A program made the position numbers and the translations under genes. A model generated the notes under the pieces. It was not told the origin of the DNA. It did not search any database and saw nothing but the letters and a program-made list of their open reading frames with translations. From Hyunsoonleella flava (lineage in GTDB: Bacteria; Bacteroidota; Bacteroidia; Flavobacteriales; Flavobacteriaceae): 64,000 bases of DNA. The stretch spans positions 682,001 through 746,000 of the forward strand of contig NZ_SIRT01000001.1 of the NCBI RefSeq assembly GCF_004310325.1. The letters are read 5' to 3'. This document shows, piece after piece, positions 17,536-30,547 of the stretch (within the stretch, counting starts at the first letter, position 1; the number at the start of each line of letters is the position of its first letter).

Positions 17536-19059
17536 TCATTTTATAGCTTTTGGCAATAATTCCTTTGGAAAAGACTGGTAACTTACTGGACGCACCCAAC
17601 GTTTAATAGAGTTTGTTCCAACAGCTGTAAACCTAGAATCTGTTGATGCGGGATATGGTCCACCATGTTGCATGGATGGACATACTTCAACACCTGTTGG
17701 CACACCGTTAAAAATTAGGCGCCCTACTCTATCCTCAAGTGCATCTACAATGTCATGAAGTTGCGCATATTCATTTTCTTCTGCAATAATGGTTCCTGTT
17801 AGCTGACCTTCCAAACCGTTGATGATATCGATTAATTCTGATTCATCTTTTGCTTTTACTACCAATGAAAATGGTCCAAATACTTCTTGTTGCATTTTTG
17901 GATTTTCTAAAAAGTCTTTTCCTGAAACACTTACAATTTGAGATGGTGCGTAATTTGGTGCAACTTCATCTTCAATTTTAGCAACAGTCTCTGCGCCACT
18001 TTGAGAAGACACCGTTTCTCCATGAGATACATAACCTGCTTTAATTTTTGGATGCAACATGCATTGCGCTTCAATAGCTACAGTTTTATCCGCTAAATCA
18101 TTTATAAAATCTTGTGTTTTATCACCATCAATCGTTAAAAGTAATCCAGGATTTGTACAAAACTGACCTGTACCTAAAGTAATCGAACCCGCATACTGTG
18201 ATGCTAAAGCTTCGGATCTATTTTCAATAGCCTTAGGTGTAATAATTACAGGGTTTATACTTCCCATTTCGGCGAAAACTGGAATGGGTTCATCGCGTTG
18301 TGCCGCCAGATTGAATAAAGCCCTACCACCTCCAACACTTCCCGTAAAGCCAACTGCTTTAACTTTTGGATGTTTTACTAAAGCTGTTCCAACGTCAACA
18401 CCATTACCATTTAAATTTGAAAATACACCGTTTGGCATACCAGTATCTTTTGCTGCTTTAATAACTGCGCTCGCTACCAACTCACCTGTACCCGAATGCA
18501 TAGGATGCGACTTGACTATTACAGGACAACCTGCTGCTAAAGCACTTGCCGTATCACCTCCAGCTGTTGAGAATGCCAAAGGAAAATTACTAGCTCCTAA
18601 CACCACTACAGGCCCTAAGGGAATAGATGTTTTTCTTAAATCTGCTTTGGGTAAGGGTTCTCTGTCTGGTTGCGCTGCATCAAAAACATTATCGCGCCAA
18701 TCTTCGTTCTGAATTAACTCTGCAAAAGAACGCAACTGAAAAATGGTTCTACCACGCTCTCCATTAGCTCTTCCTTCAGGTAAGCCAGATTCCATCGTAT
18801 ACATATCAATCAATTCTTGATCTAATGCTAAAATTTCATCGGCTATAGCGTTTAAAAAAGCAGCACGTTTTTCTCCTGATACTTTTCTGTATACTTTAAA
18901 AGCATCCCAAGCTAAGTTTACAGCCTCATTTACTTCAGCTTCCGTAGCATCAAAAAACGATGTTGGATTCTCAATATTTAGTTTAGGGTTTACAGTTTTA
19001 TAAGTACTATTTCCTGCGGCTTTAAGCGTTTGCCCGATATAGTTTTTTCCAGTTGTCAT
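17536..19059 (-). CDS. Alpha-ketoglutarate semialdehyde dehydrogenase (2,5-dioxovalerate dehydrogenase)
   Basis: A 507-residue aldehyde dehydrogenase. The catalytic cysteine is C301 (GQFCTNPG), the general base is E264 (FAEMGSINP), and the nucleotide-binding segment is GFTGSVGGGRAL. The AEMGS and QFCTNPG forms are typical of the NADP-type ketoglutarate semialdehyde dehydrogenases used in hydroxyproline and sugar-acid breakdown. It would oxidise 2,5-dioxopentanoate to 2-oxoglutarate, the last step of the pathway, feeding the TCA cycle. The gene is 199 bases downstream of the deaminase gene and 20 bases upstream of the epimerase. Confidence 0.9.
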   Translation of the reverse strand: MTTGKNYIGQTLKAAGNSTYKTVNPKLNIENPTSFFDATEAEVNEAVNLAWDAFKVYRKVSGEKRAAFLNAIADEILALDQELIDMYTMESGLPEGRANGERGRTIFQLRSFAELIQNEDWRDNVFDAAQPDREPLPKADLRKTSIPLGPVVVLGASNFPLAFSTAGGDTASALAAGCPVIVKSHPMHSGTGELVASAVIKAAKDTGMPNGVFSNLNGNGVDVGTALVKHPKVKAVGFTGSVGGGRALFNLAAQRDEPIPVFAEMGSINPVIITPKAIENRSEALASQYAGSITLGTGQFCTNPGLLLTIDGDKTQDFINDLADKTVAIEAQCMLHPKIKAGYVSHGETVSSQSGAETVAKIEDEVAPNYAPSQIVSVSGKDFLENPKMQQEVFGPFSLVVKAKDESELIDIINGLEGQLTGTIIAEENEYAQLHDIVDALEDRVGRLIFNGVPTGVEVCPSMQHGGPYPASTDSRFTAVGTNSIKRWVRPVSYQSFPKELLPKAIK

Positions 19060-19258
19060 CGTTACTTATTTTTTAATGTTTTTTTTAATTTACTCGTTTG
19101 TAACCTACTTTTTTGATACTAGGTGTTTTTGCCATCAACACCTTAAAATAAAAACTTTTTCTCACAACCATTTCTAGAATTATGAGAAACGTGTTATAAA
19201 GTATTCATTTTACCTTTTGTAAAAACGAAGCTTTCTTATTTTTAAATATTTGAAAGCA

Positions 19259-20215
19259 TCAAGTTACTAAGTCCAGGACTTCAAGTCTTTCTTTTGCTAG
19301 AATATATCTCGCATGTACATCATCAATTTGCTGCTTGGTTAATTGCTTACCATAGGTTCGCAGCCCTCCAGCAACATCATTATGATGAATTCCCATAGCA
19401 AGTTTAAGATATTCCAAAAGCAGTGGTTGAGCATCCAGATACGATATGGAATTTAAAGCCTGAGAAATTTTGTTTGCTTTAGCCCATTCCCCATTTGAAA
19501 CATACTCTTGCATGGTAACACTTGCTTTTGGGAAGATACAACCTACACCTGTAATCCCACCACATGCTCCAGCAAGTCCTGCATGAACAGTGACTGTATC
19601 TACTCCTGCCAAAACTTTTAAATCTTTGTTCTCTAACATCAGCGTTTCAATAATTGAAACATCTATAGTCGATATTTTAAGCGCTGTTACTTTAGGAAGC
19701 TCAGAAAGTCTTAAAAGAAGATCAGTTGAAAGCGAATGATAACCAGCTGCGTCAGGATTATTATAAGGCATCACTGTTATACCCATTTCTGTTGCAGTTG
19801 CTTCCGAAAGCGCATAATAGTCATACATTTCTTTTTCAGAAGGAACCTCCTTAGTTTTTGGCGGCATAACCATGACGGTATCAACTCCCACTGTGGCAAG
19901 CCCTTCAATGATTTTGGCAAGTTCTTCCTTAGTTTCTGCTGAAGCTCCGCTGATTAACGGAACATTGTATTCTTTAGCAACCTCAGAAAGGGATTTGAGT
20001 AAAGAAAGGCGCTGTGTGTTACTCAAATAGCTATTCTCACCAAGGGTACCAGAACCTACAAGTCCGCTCATTCTGCTTCCGCCCTTTCCTTTAGTTTTTA
20101 AAATACCTGCGGCCTGTTTTTGTGTTGTATCAAAGTCAATTTCAAGAGCACCAGATTTTGACTCTTTCAACCATGTAAACACTGCAGGCATGACACCATC
20201 CCAATTGGATTTCAT
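19259..20215 (-). CDS. DapA-family 1-pyrroline-4-hydroxy-2-carboxylate deaminase
   Basis: A 318-residue class I aldolase-type protein of the dihydrodipicolinate synthase family. It has the GSGTLGENSYL loop, Y151 in the YNNP motif, and the Schiff-base lysine K180 in TALKIST. Family members act on pyruvate-type substrates; the hydroxyproline branch deaminates and decarboxylates pyrroline-hydroxycarboxylate to 2,5-dioxopentanoate. That role is assigned from the three adjacent pathway genes. It is the first gene of the minus-strand operon, divergent from an AraC regulator across about 130 bases. The 199-base gap after it holds an imperfect hairpin (about 19129-19152) of unknown use. Confidence 0.87.
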   Translation of the reverse strand: MKSNWDGVMPAVFTWLKESKSGALEIDFDTTQKQAAGILKTKGKGGSRMSGLVGSGTLGENSYLSNTQRLSLLKSLSEVAKEYNVPLISGASAETKEELAKIIEGLATVGVDTVMVMPPKTKEVPSEKEMYDYYALSEATATEMGITVMPYNNPDAAGYHSLSTDLLLRLSELPKVTALKISTIDVSIIETLMLENKDLKVLAGVDTVTVHAGLAGACGGITGVGCIFPKASVTMQEYVSNGEWAKANKISQALNSISYLDAQPLLLEYLKLAMGIHHNDVAGGLRTYGKQLTKQQIDDVHARYILAKERLEVLDLVT

Positions 20216-20238
20216 TTATTTATTCTTTTTAATAGTTA

Positions 20239-20267
20239 TAAAACTATATAAATATTACCATCAACAA
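20239..20267 (-). promoter_or_regulatory. Possible promoter of the hydroxyproline operon
   Basis: On the minus strand, TTG (20267-20265) is followed 18 nt later by TAGTTTTA (20246-20239), a loose match to the Bacteroidota -33/-7 pair. It lies 24 nt upstream of the deaminase ATG. The repeat pair of the 64-bp PUL module is absent here. Confidence 0.35.
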
Positions 20268-20346
20268 TACTACTAAATTATTCTTTTTTAATATTATATT
20301 ATCCATTTATTTAAATTACGCTTATATTTTGAGTATTTTTGTATTA

Positions 20347-21189
20347 ATGAAAGTACACCCTTTTAAAATACCAAAGCCAGAAAATAGCGCATTAATTTAT
20401 CAAGAAGATATTGAAGCTGTTTTTTATGATAAGTTGCATCAACATAATGAAATTCAGATTAGTTTTATAGAAAAAGGAAACGGAACTCTACTGGTAGGTG
20501 ATCATATTTCTAGTTATGTAGAAAATGATATTTTTATTATTGGCAGTAATTTACCACACGCTTTTAAAAGTGATAAACACGGTGCAACTGAATCTAAAAT
20601 GTTGAGTTTATTTTTTACTGAATCTTCTTTTGGTGATACGTTTTTTGAATTGAGTGAATTTAAAGAACTTAACCGTTTTTTCGTGAAATCTACAAAAGGG
20701 TTGGTTGTAAAAAGTAATAAAAGTGACATTATTGAATGCTTTAAAAAACTAAAAAAAGCCTCTAAATTAGAACGATTTATTTTGCTTTTAGAAATTTTAA
20801 AACGCATTGCTACTGCTAAATCTGAAACACTTTCCACGTTTATCTATGAAAAAACCTATTCTGATAACGAGGGTAATCGTATGCGTCATGTTTTTGAATA
20901 CACGATGACTAACTATCAAAAAGACATTTCATTAGAAACTATTGCAAATGAGGCGAATATGACCAAAAATGCATTTTGTAAATATTTTAAAAAACGAACT
21001 AACAAAACGTACGTTACCTTTTTAAATGAAATACGAGTTGAGCACGCCACAAGGCTCTTAGAACAACAGGTAGATTTACCTATTATTGAAATAGCTGAAT
21101 TATCTGGATTTAACAATTTATCAAACTTTAATAGGCAATACAAAAAAGTAAAAGGACACATTCCTTCCTTTGTTAGGAAGCGTGTTTAG
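20347..21189 (+). CDS. AraC family regulator, probably of the hydroxyproline operon
   Basis: A regulator of about 280 residues. The N-terminal cupin-like sensing domain contains HQHNEIQISFIEKGNGTLLVG. The C-terminal two-helix-turn-helix AraC domain contains ISLETIANEANMTKNAFCKYFKKRTNKTYVTFLNEIRVEHATRLLEQ, then EIAELSGFNNLSNFNRQYKKVKG. An upstream TTG is in frame, but the ATG at 20347 starts the cupin sensibly. Divergent placement against the deaminase gene suggests it activates the hydroxyproline operon in response to hydroxyproline or an intermediate. Its stop overlaps the convergent sulfatase stop by four bases. Confidence 0.9.
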   Translation: MKVHPFKIPKPENSALIYQEDIEAVFYDKLHQHNEIQISFIEKGNGTLLVGDHISSYVENDIFIIGSNLPHAFKSDKHGATESKMLSLFFTESSFGDTFFELSEFKELNRFFVKSTKGLVVKSNKSDIIECFKKLKKASKLERFILLLEILKRIATAKSETLSTFIYEKTYSDNEGNRMRHVFEYTMTNYQKDISLETIANEANMTKNAFCKYFKKRTNKTYVTFLNEIRVEHATRLLEQQVDLPIIEIAELSGFNNLSNFNRQYKKVKGHIPSFVRKRV

Positions 21190-22586
21190 TCTTGCTTTCG
21201 GTTTTTAAAGGCAGCACTCCAAATGTCTTTGTATTCTGGTGCTTTATTTTGCATAAGCTGTTTATGAATATGATAGGTGACATCCATCCAAGGTTTACTT
21301 TCATCCCATAATGGCGCTACTAGTTGTGTTTCCCAATTAGTGTATTGTGACTGAAGTGTTTCTAATGCTTCTCCATTTGTTTCTGAAAGATCATTGGTTT
21401 CGCCTAAATCTTCACTTAAATTATATAGCACAGTACCATAATTATTAAGATGAACCTGTTTTAAATCGCCCATTCTAGCAGCTGACTCTTCTAATTTTCT
21501 CCAAAATAAGGTCTCATGTGGATTGCCCCGATTTTCTCCTTTTAAATAAGGCAATAAGTCTTCACCATCTAATTCTAAAGTTTCTGGTTTTTCAATTTCA
21601 GCAGCACTTAAAGACGTTGTAAAAATATCCAAGGAAGATGTTAAGCCATCAAAAGTGTTATCGCCTTCAATCATTTTTGGCCAACTCACTAGAAACGGCA
21701 CACGGTGTCCGCCTTCAAATTTATTGCCCTTCCAGCCTTTTAATGGCCCAGTGGAAGATTGATTGTTATGAGCGCCTCCATTATCACTTAAAAAGTAGAT
21801 TAACGTATTATCCCGCTTACCTGTATTTTCAAGTGTTTTCAAAAGTTTACCAATATTTTCATCCAAACACCACGTCATACCTGCTAATTCTTTACGTGGA
21901 TGGTTTTTAAAGGTTTCTAAATCTTGCTCTTTCGCATGCATTGGCGTGTGTACCGCATTGTATGACAGATACATAAAAAACGGTTTATCTTTTGAAGCTT
22001 CTATAAATGTGACGGATTGATTTCCTAAAACATCTGTCATATACCCATCAAAGACAACACGTTTCCCATTATGCTGTAGCATTTTTTCTTTTGAAGGATT
22101 TTCTAATGGAAAATAAGAACGACTTCCCGCTAAAAACCCATAGAATTCGTCAAACCCTCGTTGGTTGGGATGGTCTGAAGCGTCCTCTCCCAAATGCCAT
22201 TTTCCCAAAGCATAGGTATTGTAGCCATTATTTTTAAAGACATCGGCTATGGTAACTACATCATCACTCAAACCAATTCCTCCTGTACCGTTAGCTTCAA
22301 AACCAAAACGCTGTTGGTATTTTCCCGTGATTAATCCTGCTCTTGACGGTGCGCAAACTGTAGCACTTACATGTGCATCGGTAAACACAACTCCGCTTTT
22401 AGCTAAAGCATCAATATTTGGTGTTTGTAAATCTTTGCTTCCCATAAAACCAAAATCTACATAACCAGCATCATCTATTAAAATAATGATAACGTTTGGT
22501 GGTTCGCTTTTTGAAACTTCTGTTTTTGTTTTGCATGCAGAAACAAAAACTAACATCAAAATACATATTAAGGAGAAGCGACTCAT
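21186..22586 (-). CDS. Sulfatase (S1 family, Cys-type), lipoprotein
   Basis: A 466-residue type I sulfatase with lipobox cysteine near residue 18 (FVSAC). The formylglycine site is C78 in CAPSRAG. The metal-binding N-terminus NVIIILIDDAGY and the ALGKWHLG segment are present, and the second metal site is near LSDNGGAHNN. It would hydrolyse sulfate esters from a glycan in the periplasm or at the surface. It is the last gene of the long minus-strand transcript, 15 bases after a GH2 gene. The substrate position is not readable from sequence. Confidence 0.92.
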   Translation of the reverse strand: MSRFSLICILMLVFVSACKTKTEVSKSEPPNVIIILIDDAGYVDFGFMGSKDLQTPNIDALAKSGVVFTDAHVSATVCAPSRAGLITGKYQQRFGFEANGTGGIGLSDDVVTIADVFKNNGYNTYALGKWHLGEDASDHPNQRGFDEFYGFLAGSRSYFPLENPSKEKMLQHNGKRVVFDGYMTDVLGNQSVTFIEASKDKPFFMYLSYNAVHTPMHAKEQDLETFKNHPRKELAGMTWCLDENIGKLLKTLENTGKRDNTLIYFLSDNGGAHNNQSSTGPLKGWKGNKFEGGHRVPFLVSWPKMIEGDNTFDGLTSSLDIFTTSLSAAEIEKPETLELDGEDLLPYLKGENRGNPHETLFWRKLEESAARMGDLKQVHLNNYGTVLYNLSEDLGETNDLSETNGEALETLQSQYTNWETQLVAPLWDESKPWMDVTYHIHKQLMQNKAPEYKDIWSAAFKNRKQD

Positions 22587-22601
22587 CTATAAGAATTATA
22601 G

Positions 22602-25829
<3,228 letters not shown>

Positions 25830-28634
25830 TTAGTTATATATATCTTCAGTAGAAAACTTACCTTGTTTTTTATCCAGTTTTATCTCTTTCAAATCTTGAA
25901 TAGTTACTGTTTTAGATGGTGAAAACGCATCACTAGCCATGTATTCCAATACACTATGACGTAATTGTCTTGCTACAGGTCTTTTATCTAAATTAGATAT
26001 TAAATCTATTGATGAAAACACCAATGTACCATTACCTACCTTAGCTTCAAACATATTTGATAAATGATGATTGGTTACAAAATTATCAATAACTCTAACT
26101 ATCGGCGTAACATCCAAATCGTCCGTAATAACAGATTTTGAATTAATACATAAATCCCACCACTGCCAATTAGTATGCGTATCTGTTGGAAAATCATTAA
26201 ACGCTGGGTGCTCCGTATCAACTAAAACACCCATTGTTGCAGGTTGATTAGGAAAATGAACAGGACTCCAAAATACTGGTACAAAACGCCCCTCAATACC
26301 TTTTAACGTTTTAAAATCAGAATTTAGTAACACCTTTCCACCTTTGCTAAGTGCTTGTTCTGCAACAGCATAAGATGATGTTACTATAATGTCTTTTTTA
26401 GATAACTCTACTTTTTTAGGATACACCCAAATGTTCCATGAGTTTTTATATTTTGTACCGTCTAAACTCACTTCAACTTTCAATTTCTTAGCAGTATCTG
26501 TATTCACTTCAAAGGTGATTTCTCCTAAATTGGTATTATTACCAATGGCTAAATTTACTTGCTGTATTTTAGAATTCGCAAGAGTATTACCAGCTTCATC
26601 TGCAATAGTCCAAGACATATTTTTATTATCCATTGGCTTAAAGAAATTAGATACCTCAATTAAGGCCTTAAATGTTTCACCGTTTTCATAAACCGCTTTT
26701 TCAAACCTTAAAAGAGGGACTAACTCGCTATTAAACTGACTAAATTCTTCTGCTGAAATCACACCTTTAGATTCCCAAAATGCATTTAGCAAACCTACCA
26801 ATGCCGTACCTTGTCCGGGGAAATCTTGTAATTGTAATAATTGAAACCCATCAAAACTCGGCGTTTTTAAAGCACGCTCTATTTCTTCTTTATAAAGAAT
26901 TGCTGCTAATTTTCCAGAATTATGTGTAAAATCTGGTGCTAAATCGAGTAATCCTTTTTTCTCTAAATCGTTTCTTACTGCGATTAAGTTTAGTGGTTCT
27001 AAAACACCTGTATATTTTTCGATTTCACTCATATCTGGATATACAGAATATTGTCCGATTTCATGTGATATTAAAGGCTTTGTTATGTGCTCGCTGGTAG
27101 ATGAGTAATCTGCATTAAAATGAGGTGCTTTATCATTAAAAATACCTTGTCCACGAACCCATCCTTTGTCCGTGTACTGCGTAATAAAGAAATCGTCCTG
27201 TGGTTGTGGTATTTTCCCCATTGTTGATTTTCTCCTGTGTGGCTGAAAAGAATAAACTGTAGTGATATACATGTGTCTATCATCTTTTGCTTTTAATTCT
27301 GCAACCATGCTGTTTAACAAGCTTTCATCACCTTCAAGCTCATTACCTAAAGCCATAAAAAGAAACGAAGGGTGATTGCCATAATCTTTGAGTATTTTTT
27401 GACCTTCAGCTCTTAAAAATTGTGTTGTGTTTTCATCTTCACCAACTTTTAAACTCCAATGTGGTAATTCTACGAGGTAGTAAAACCCAGCTTCATCTGC
27501 TGCTTCAAATGCTGCTTTTGGTGGGCACCAAGAGTGAAATCGCAGGTGATTTAAACCATACGCCTTGGCTTGTTTTATTAAGGTTGCCCATTCTTCTTTT
27601 TCCATTGGTGGATGCCCTGTTAATGGAAAAATAACACACTCTAAATTACCTCTTAAAAAAATACGTTGGTTGTTTAAGGTAAGGTCGCCATTATTATTTC
27701 CAACTACTTTATAACCAAAATCTGTACTTACATTACCTGTATTGGTAGTAACAGAGATAGTGTATAAATTCGGATTAAATTCATCCCACAATTCAAGACC
27801 GTCTGGTTTGTCTAAGCTTAATTCAAACAGGTTATCTGATGCTGCCGAAACAGCATGTTGCACATTGTAAACTTCTTCACCATTTAATTTTTGAATTACT
27901 ACCTCAACCTTATCTTCTGCGGCTGTTGGTTGTTCAAAAGTAACTTTTAGTGTTTTTAAATCTTTATTAGGATACACCTGAATGTTTGTTGGCTGGTTTG
28001 AATCTGAAGCTTCAAGTGACATATCACCTAGAATACCATTCCATTTAATTTGTGTATGATTCGTATATGCATGCGCCATATCCTGATTTACCTTATCTGG
28101 ATAGCGATTTCCTGCTACATTAATATTTGGAAATTTGTTGGAATTATCAACAACTACAGTTAGTAAGTGTTTTCCTGAGGAAATATTTTTTGGCAACTCA
28201 AAACTATGTTTACCAATTAAACTATTGGCAGATCCTATTTTTTCACCATTTAAATACACTGTCGATTCCCACAACACCCGTTCTAACTTTAAAGTGATGG
28301 TTTGTTGCTCCCAAGAACTAGGAATTTCAACCTCTTTTTGATACCAAGCTTTTCCAATATATTGATGCTTTCTTGCTAAATTAGACATCACGTAATTATT
28401 AATGGCGGGTTCCAATGTATTTGGAGTTCCTAAACCTGCATCATCTAAAGTTGCTGGCAAACTAATTGGTGTTCCTGCAAATTTATTAGCTGCCCAATTA
28501 TTATCAGCTCCAACGTTTGTGGAATCTAATTTTACTTGCCACGCTCCAGATAAATCAATGTGTTCAATTTTAGGATTGGTGCATGCGCTTAATATTAGTG
28601 CGACAACAATAATTACTGTTTGAAATAATCTCAT
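25830..28634 (-). CDS. GH2 family glycoside hydrolase with extra C-terminal domain, lipoprotein
   Basis: A 934-residue lipoprotein (lipobox LSAC near residue 18). GH2 sugar-binding and Ig-like domains precede a barrel with acid/base E432 (ALGNELEGD) and nucleophile E525 (ISHEIGQYSVYPD). The C-terminal 170 residues carry a separate domain with HTNWQWWD and PIVRVIDN motifs, and an EAKVGNGTLVFSSIDL stretch. That domain is shared with the GH2 at 35411-38254, and the two proteins are clear paralogs. The barrel motifs differ from LacZ, so specificity (galactosidase, glucuronidase or other) is open. It is probably periplasmic and outer-membrane anchored. Confidence 0.85.
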   Translation of the reverse strand: MRLFQTVIIVVALILSACTNPKIEHIDLSGAWQVKLDSTNVGADNNWAANKFAGTPISLPATLDDAGLGTPNTLEPAINNYVMSNLARKHQYIGKAWYQKEVEIPSSWEQQTITLKLERVLWESTVYLNGEKIGSANSLIGKHSFELPKNISSGKHLLTVVVDNSNKFPNINVAGNRYPDKVNQDMAHAYTNHTQIKWNGILGDMSLEASDSNQPTNIQVYPNKDLKTLKVTFEQPTAAEDKVEVVIQKLNGEEVYNVQHAVSAASDNLFELSLDKPDGLELWDEFNPNLYTISVTTNTGNVSTDFGYKVVGNNNGDLTLNNQRIFLRGNLECVIFPLTGHPPMEKEEWATLIKQAKAYGLNHLRFHSWCPPKAAFEAADEAGFYYLVELPHWSLKVGEDENTTQFLRAEGQKILKDYGNHPSFLFMALGNELEGDESLLNSMVAELKAKDDRHMYITTVYSFQPHRRKSTMGKIPQPQDDFFITQYTDKGWVRGQGIFNDKAPHFNADYSSTSEHITKPLISHEIGQYSVYPDMSEIEKYTGVLEPLNLIAVRNDLEKKGLLDLAPDFTHNSGKLAAILYKEEIERALKTPSFDGFQLLQLQDFPGQGTALVGLLNAFWESKGVISAEEFSQFNSELVPLLRFEKAVYENGETFKALIEVSNFFKPMDNKNMSWTIADEAGNTLANSKIQQVNLAIGNNTNLGEITFEVNTDTAKKLKVEVSLDGTKYKNSWNIWVYPKKVELSKKDIIVTSSYAVAEQALSKGGKVLLNSDFKTLKGIEGRFVPVFWSPVHFPNQPATMGVLVDTEHPAFNDFPTDTHTNWQWWDLCINSKSVITDDLDVTPIVRVIDNFVTNHHLSNMFEAKVGNGTLVFSSIDLISNLDKRPVARQLRHSVLEYMASDAFSPSKTVTIQDLKEIKLDKKQGKFSTEDIYN

Positions 28635-28667
28635 CGTATTTGGTTTAATCAGTTGAGTATTTAAATT

Positions 28668-30542
28668 TTATATAGCTTTTCTAAGTTCTTGACTTTGCAT
28701 AAAATCAAGGCAAGCGCTTTTTACGTGCCAATTGAGGTTTTCGTTTTTTAGCAATGCTTCAATTGTGGGTTCAAAGGGCGCCCTATCCTGAAAATAGAGC
28801 ATATAGTTAATGGACATTAAAGCCAAAGTCCAATTGTCACTTTTAGCAAAATTGTCTAAAATCTCTATAGAGCTCTTGCTTTTGAATTTCTTATACAACA
28901 TTGCCGAAATAGTGATAGCCACTGGAGGATATTCATCTTGAAGTGCCTCGTTTAACTCTTTTTCATAAGGCTCCAATAGGGATTTATCCTGAGACATTAA
29001 CCCAATACTTGCCCAATACCTAACCATATCGTCATTGCTTTTAAGCAAGTCTATTTGAGTTTTTGTAACCTCTGCTCCTTTTTTACCTGATAGTGATGCC
29101 ACTCTATAAATTTCCTTGAAATTATATTTGGTATCATCCAAACGATATGCATAAGCCTTTTGTGTTTCGGAGATGTTTACCATACTATATTCTGTCATAA
29201 ATAGCACATCTTTGGAGGCTAAAAGCGTGCTATCCATAAATTGTCTCATATCCTCTAAAACAGATTTATAATTTGGATTCTCTGCTAAATTATGTTCTTC
29301 CCAAATATCATTTTCAATATCATACAATACTTCATAAGGGCGCTCATCAAAAATGCGCGATTGGAATGCGTTGAGTTTATTATGATTTAAATCCTTACGC
29401 ATGTGCTTTGTGATATCGGCAATTTCAAGGTAATGAATGTAACGTGCTTCAGGGACAAACGGCATAAAGTTTCTGGAATACAAAAACCGTCCGTCGGTTA
29501 CACTCCTTACTAAATCTAGGCCATTATCTACCCTATCGGTTGAAAGTAAAAGGCGTTTATTATTTTCTTTTGAATTGTCACTGAAAAAATTGATGCCGTT
29601 CATATAGTCAGGAACCTCACCTCCCAACAAACTAATCATCGTTGGCCCTAAATCTTCAAAACTGATAAGGTCTTCCGTAGACTTTCCAATCTTCCAAGGA
29701 GACAAATGTTTGAATTTCTCAGGAAACCAAACTACAAATGGCACACGGTATCCCAAATTGATGCCGGTAGTCTTAGCTCTTGGAATCCCCTCACCATGAT
29801 CTGCATAAAAGAAAATTATGGTATCATCTTTTAGACCGTCATCTTCAAGCTTCTGCAATAACTCGCCTATTCTGTTATCCGTTAGTTTGATAGAATTATA
29901 TACCCTTGCAAATTGCTTGCGCATTTCTGGCGTATCGTTATAAAATGGTGGTATATCAAAAGCATCATCGGCAATTTTATCTTCCTCAGGTAAATGATCC
30001 CAAACATGCTTTTCATACTGCTCAAACGTCCACGACATAGTTCGCGACTGATGGGATTCAGCAAAATTGAATACCGAAAAAAACGGTTGCCCCTTTTCCC
30101 TATTCTTCCAAGTAGCTTTGTTTGAACTTTCATCCCATGCCTCCTTTATAAAATCTTTTTCGTTGGCAATATTATAGTCCGTTTTAGAATTGTTAGTAGT
30201 GTAATACCCTAATTGCTTCAAATAATAAGGAAAGCCTTTGATATCATCTGGAATTGGATACTGACTCCTTTGATGCCCTGTACCCATTTTAAACGTTCTA
30301 ACACCTGTAATTATAGTGGACCTGCTTGCGGCACAAACGGTTCCTGTGGAGAATGCATTGGTAAAACGTATGCCTTCATCCGCCAATTTATCAATAACTG
30401 GAGTACTTGCACTTTCGTTACCATAACAACCAATAAATTGCGGCGATGTATCTTCAATAGTTATCCATAATATATTTGGTTTATCTTGAGTTTTACAAGA
30501 TAAAATCGATAATAAGGATACGATGTAGAATAACTTTTTCAA
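28668..30542 (-). CDS. Sulfatase (S1 family, N-sulfoglucosamine sulfohydrolase-like) with HEAT-like C-terminus
   Basis: A 624-residue lipoprotein (lipobox ILSC at residue 16). The formylglycine cysteine is C70 in CAASRST. Its N-terminus NILWITIEDTSPQFIGCYGN resembles the N-sulfoglucosamine sulfohydrolase branch more than arylsulfatases. The last 130 or so residues form helical repeats that look HEAT-like (for example NDDMVRYWASIGLMSQDKS, PPVAITISAMLYK, NWTLALMSINYML). Similar sulfatases remove O-sulfate as well as N-sulfate, so the family label does not prove a heparan-like target. It lies inside the long polysaccharide-locus transcript. Confidence 0.88.
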   Translation of the reverse strand: MKKLFYIVSLLSILSCKTQDKPNILWITIEDTSPQFIGCYGNESASTPVIDKLADEGIRFTNAFSTGTVCAASRSTIITGVRTFKMGTGHQRSQYPIPDDIKGFPYYLKQLGYYTTNNSKTDYNIANEKDFIKEAWDESSNKATWKNREKGQPFFSVFNFAESHQSRTMSWTFEQYEKHVWDHLPEEDKIADDAFDIPPFYNDTPEMRKQFARVYNSIKLTDNRIGELLQKLEDDGLKDDTIIFFYADHGEGIPRAKTTGINLGYRVPFVVWFPEKFKHLSPWKIGKSTEDLISFEDLGPTMISLLGGEVPDYMNGINFFSDNSKENNKRLLLSTDRVDNGLDLVRSVTDGRFLYSRNFMPFVPEARYIHYLEIADITKHMRKDLNHNKLNAFQSRIFDERPYEVLYDIENDIWEEHNLAENPNYKSVLEDMRQFMDSTLLASKDVLFMTEYSMVNISETQKAYAYRLDDTKYNFKEIYRVASLSGKKGAEVTKTQIDLLKSNDDMVRYWASIGLMSQDKSLLEPYEKELNEALQDEYPPVAITISAMLYKKFKSKSSIEILDNFAKSDNWTLALMSINYMLYFQDRAPFEPTIEALLKNENLNWHVKSACLDFMQSQELRKAI

Positions 30543-30547
30543 AGTAT

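Noticed and set aside
19129-19152. Hairpin AGGTGTT ... AACACCT between the deaminase and dehydrogenase genes as a terminator
   Set aside because: Seven-bp stem with no U tract on the minus strand where it would have to act. It may be a processing site, but a terminator inside the pathway operon is not supported.
28668-30542. Heparan or other glycosaminoglycan target suggested by the N-sulfoglucosamine sulfohydrolase-like sulfatase
   Set aside because: No heparinase, chondroitinase or GH88 accompanies it, and this branch also contains O-sulfatases acting on algal glycans.
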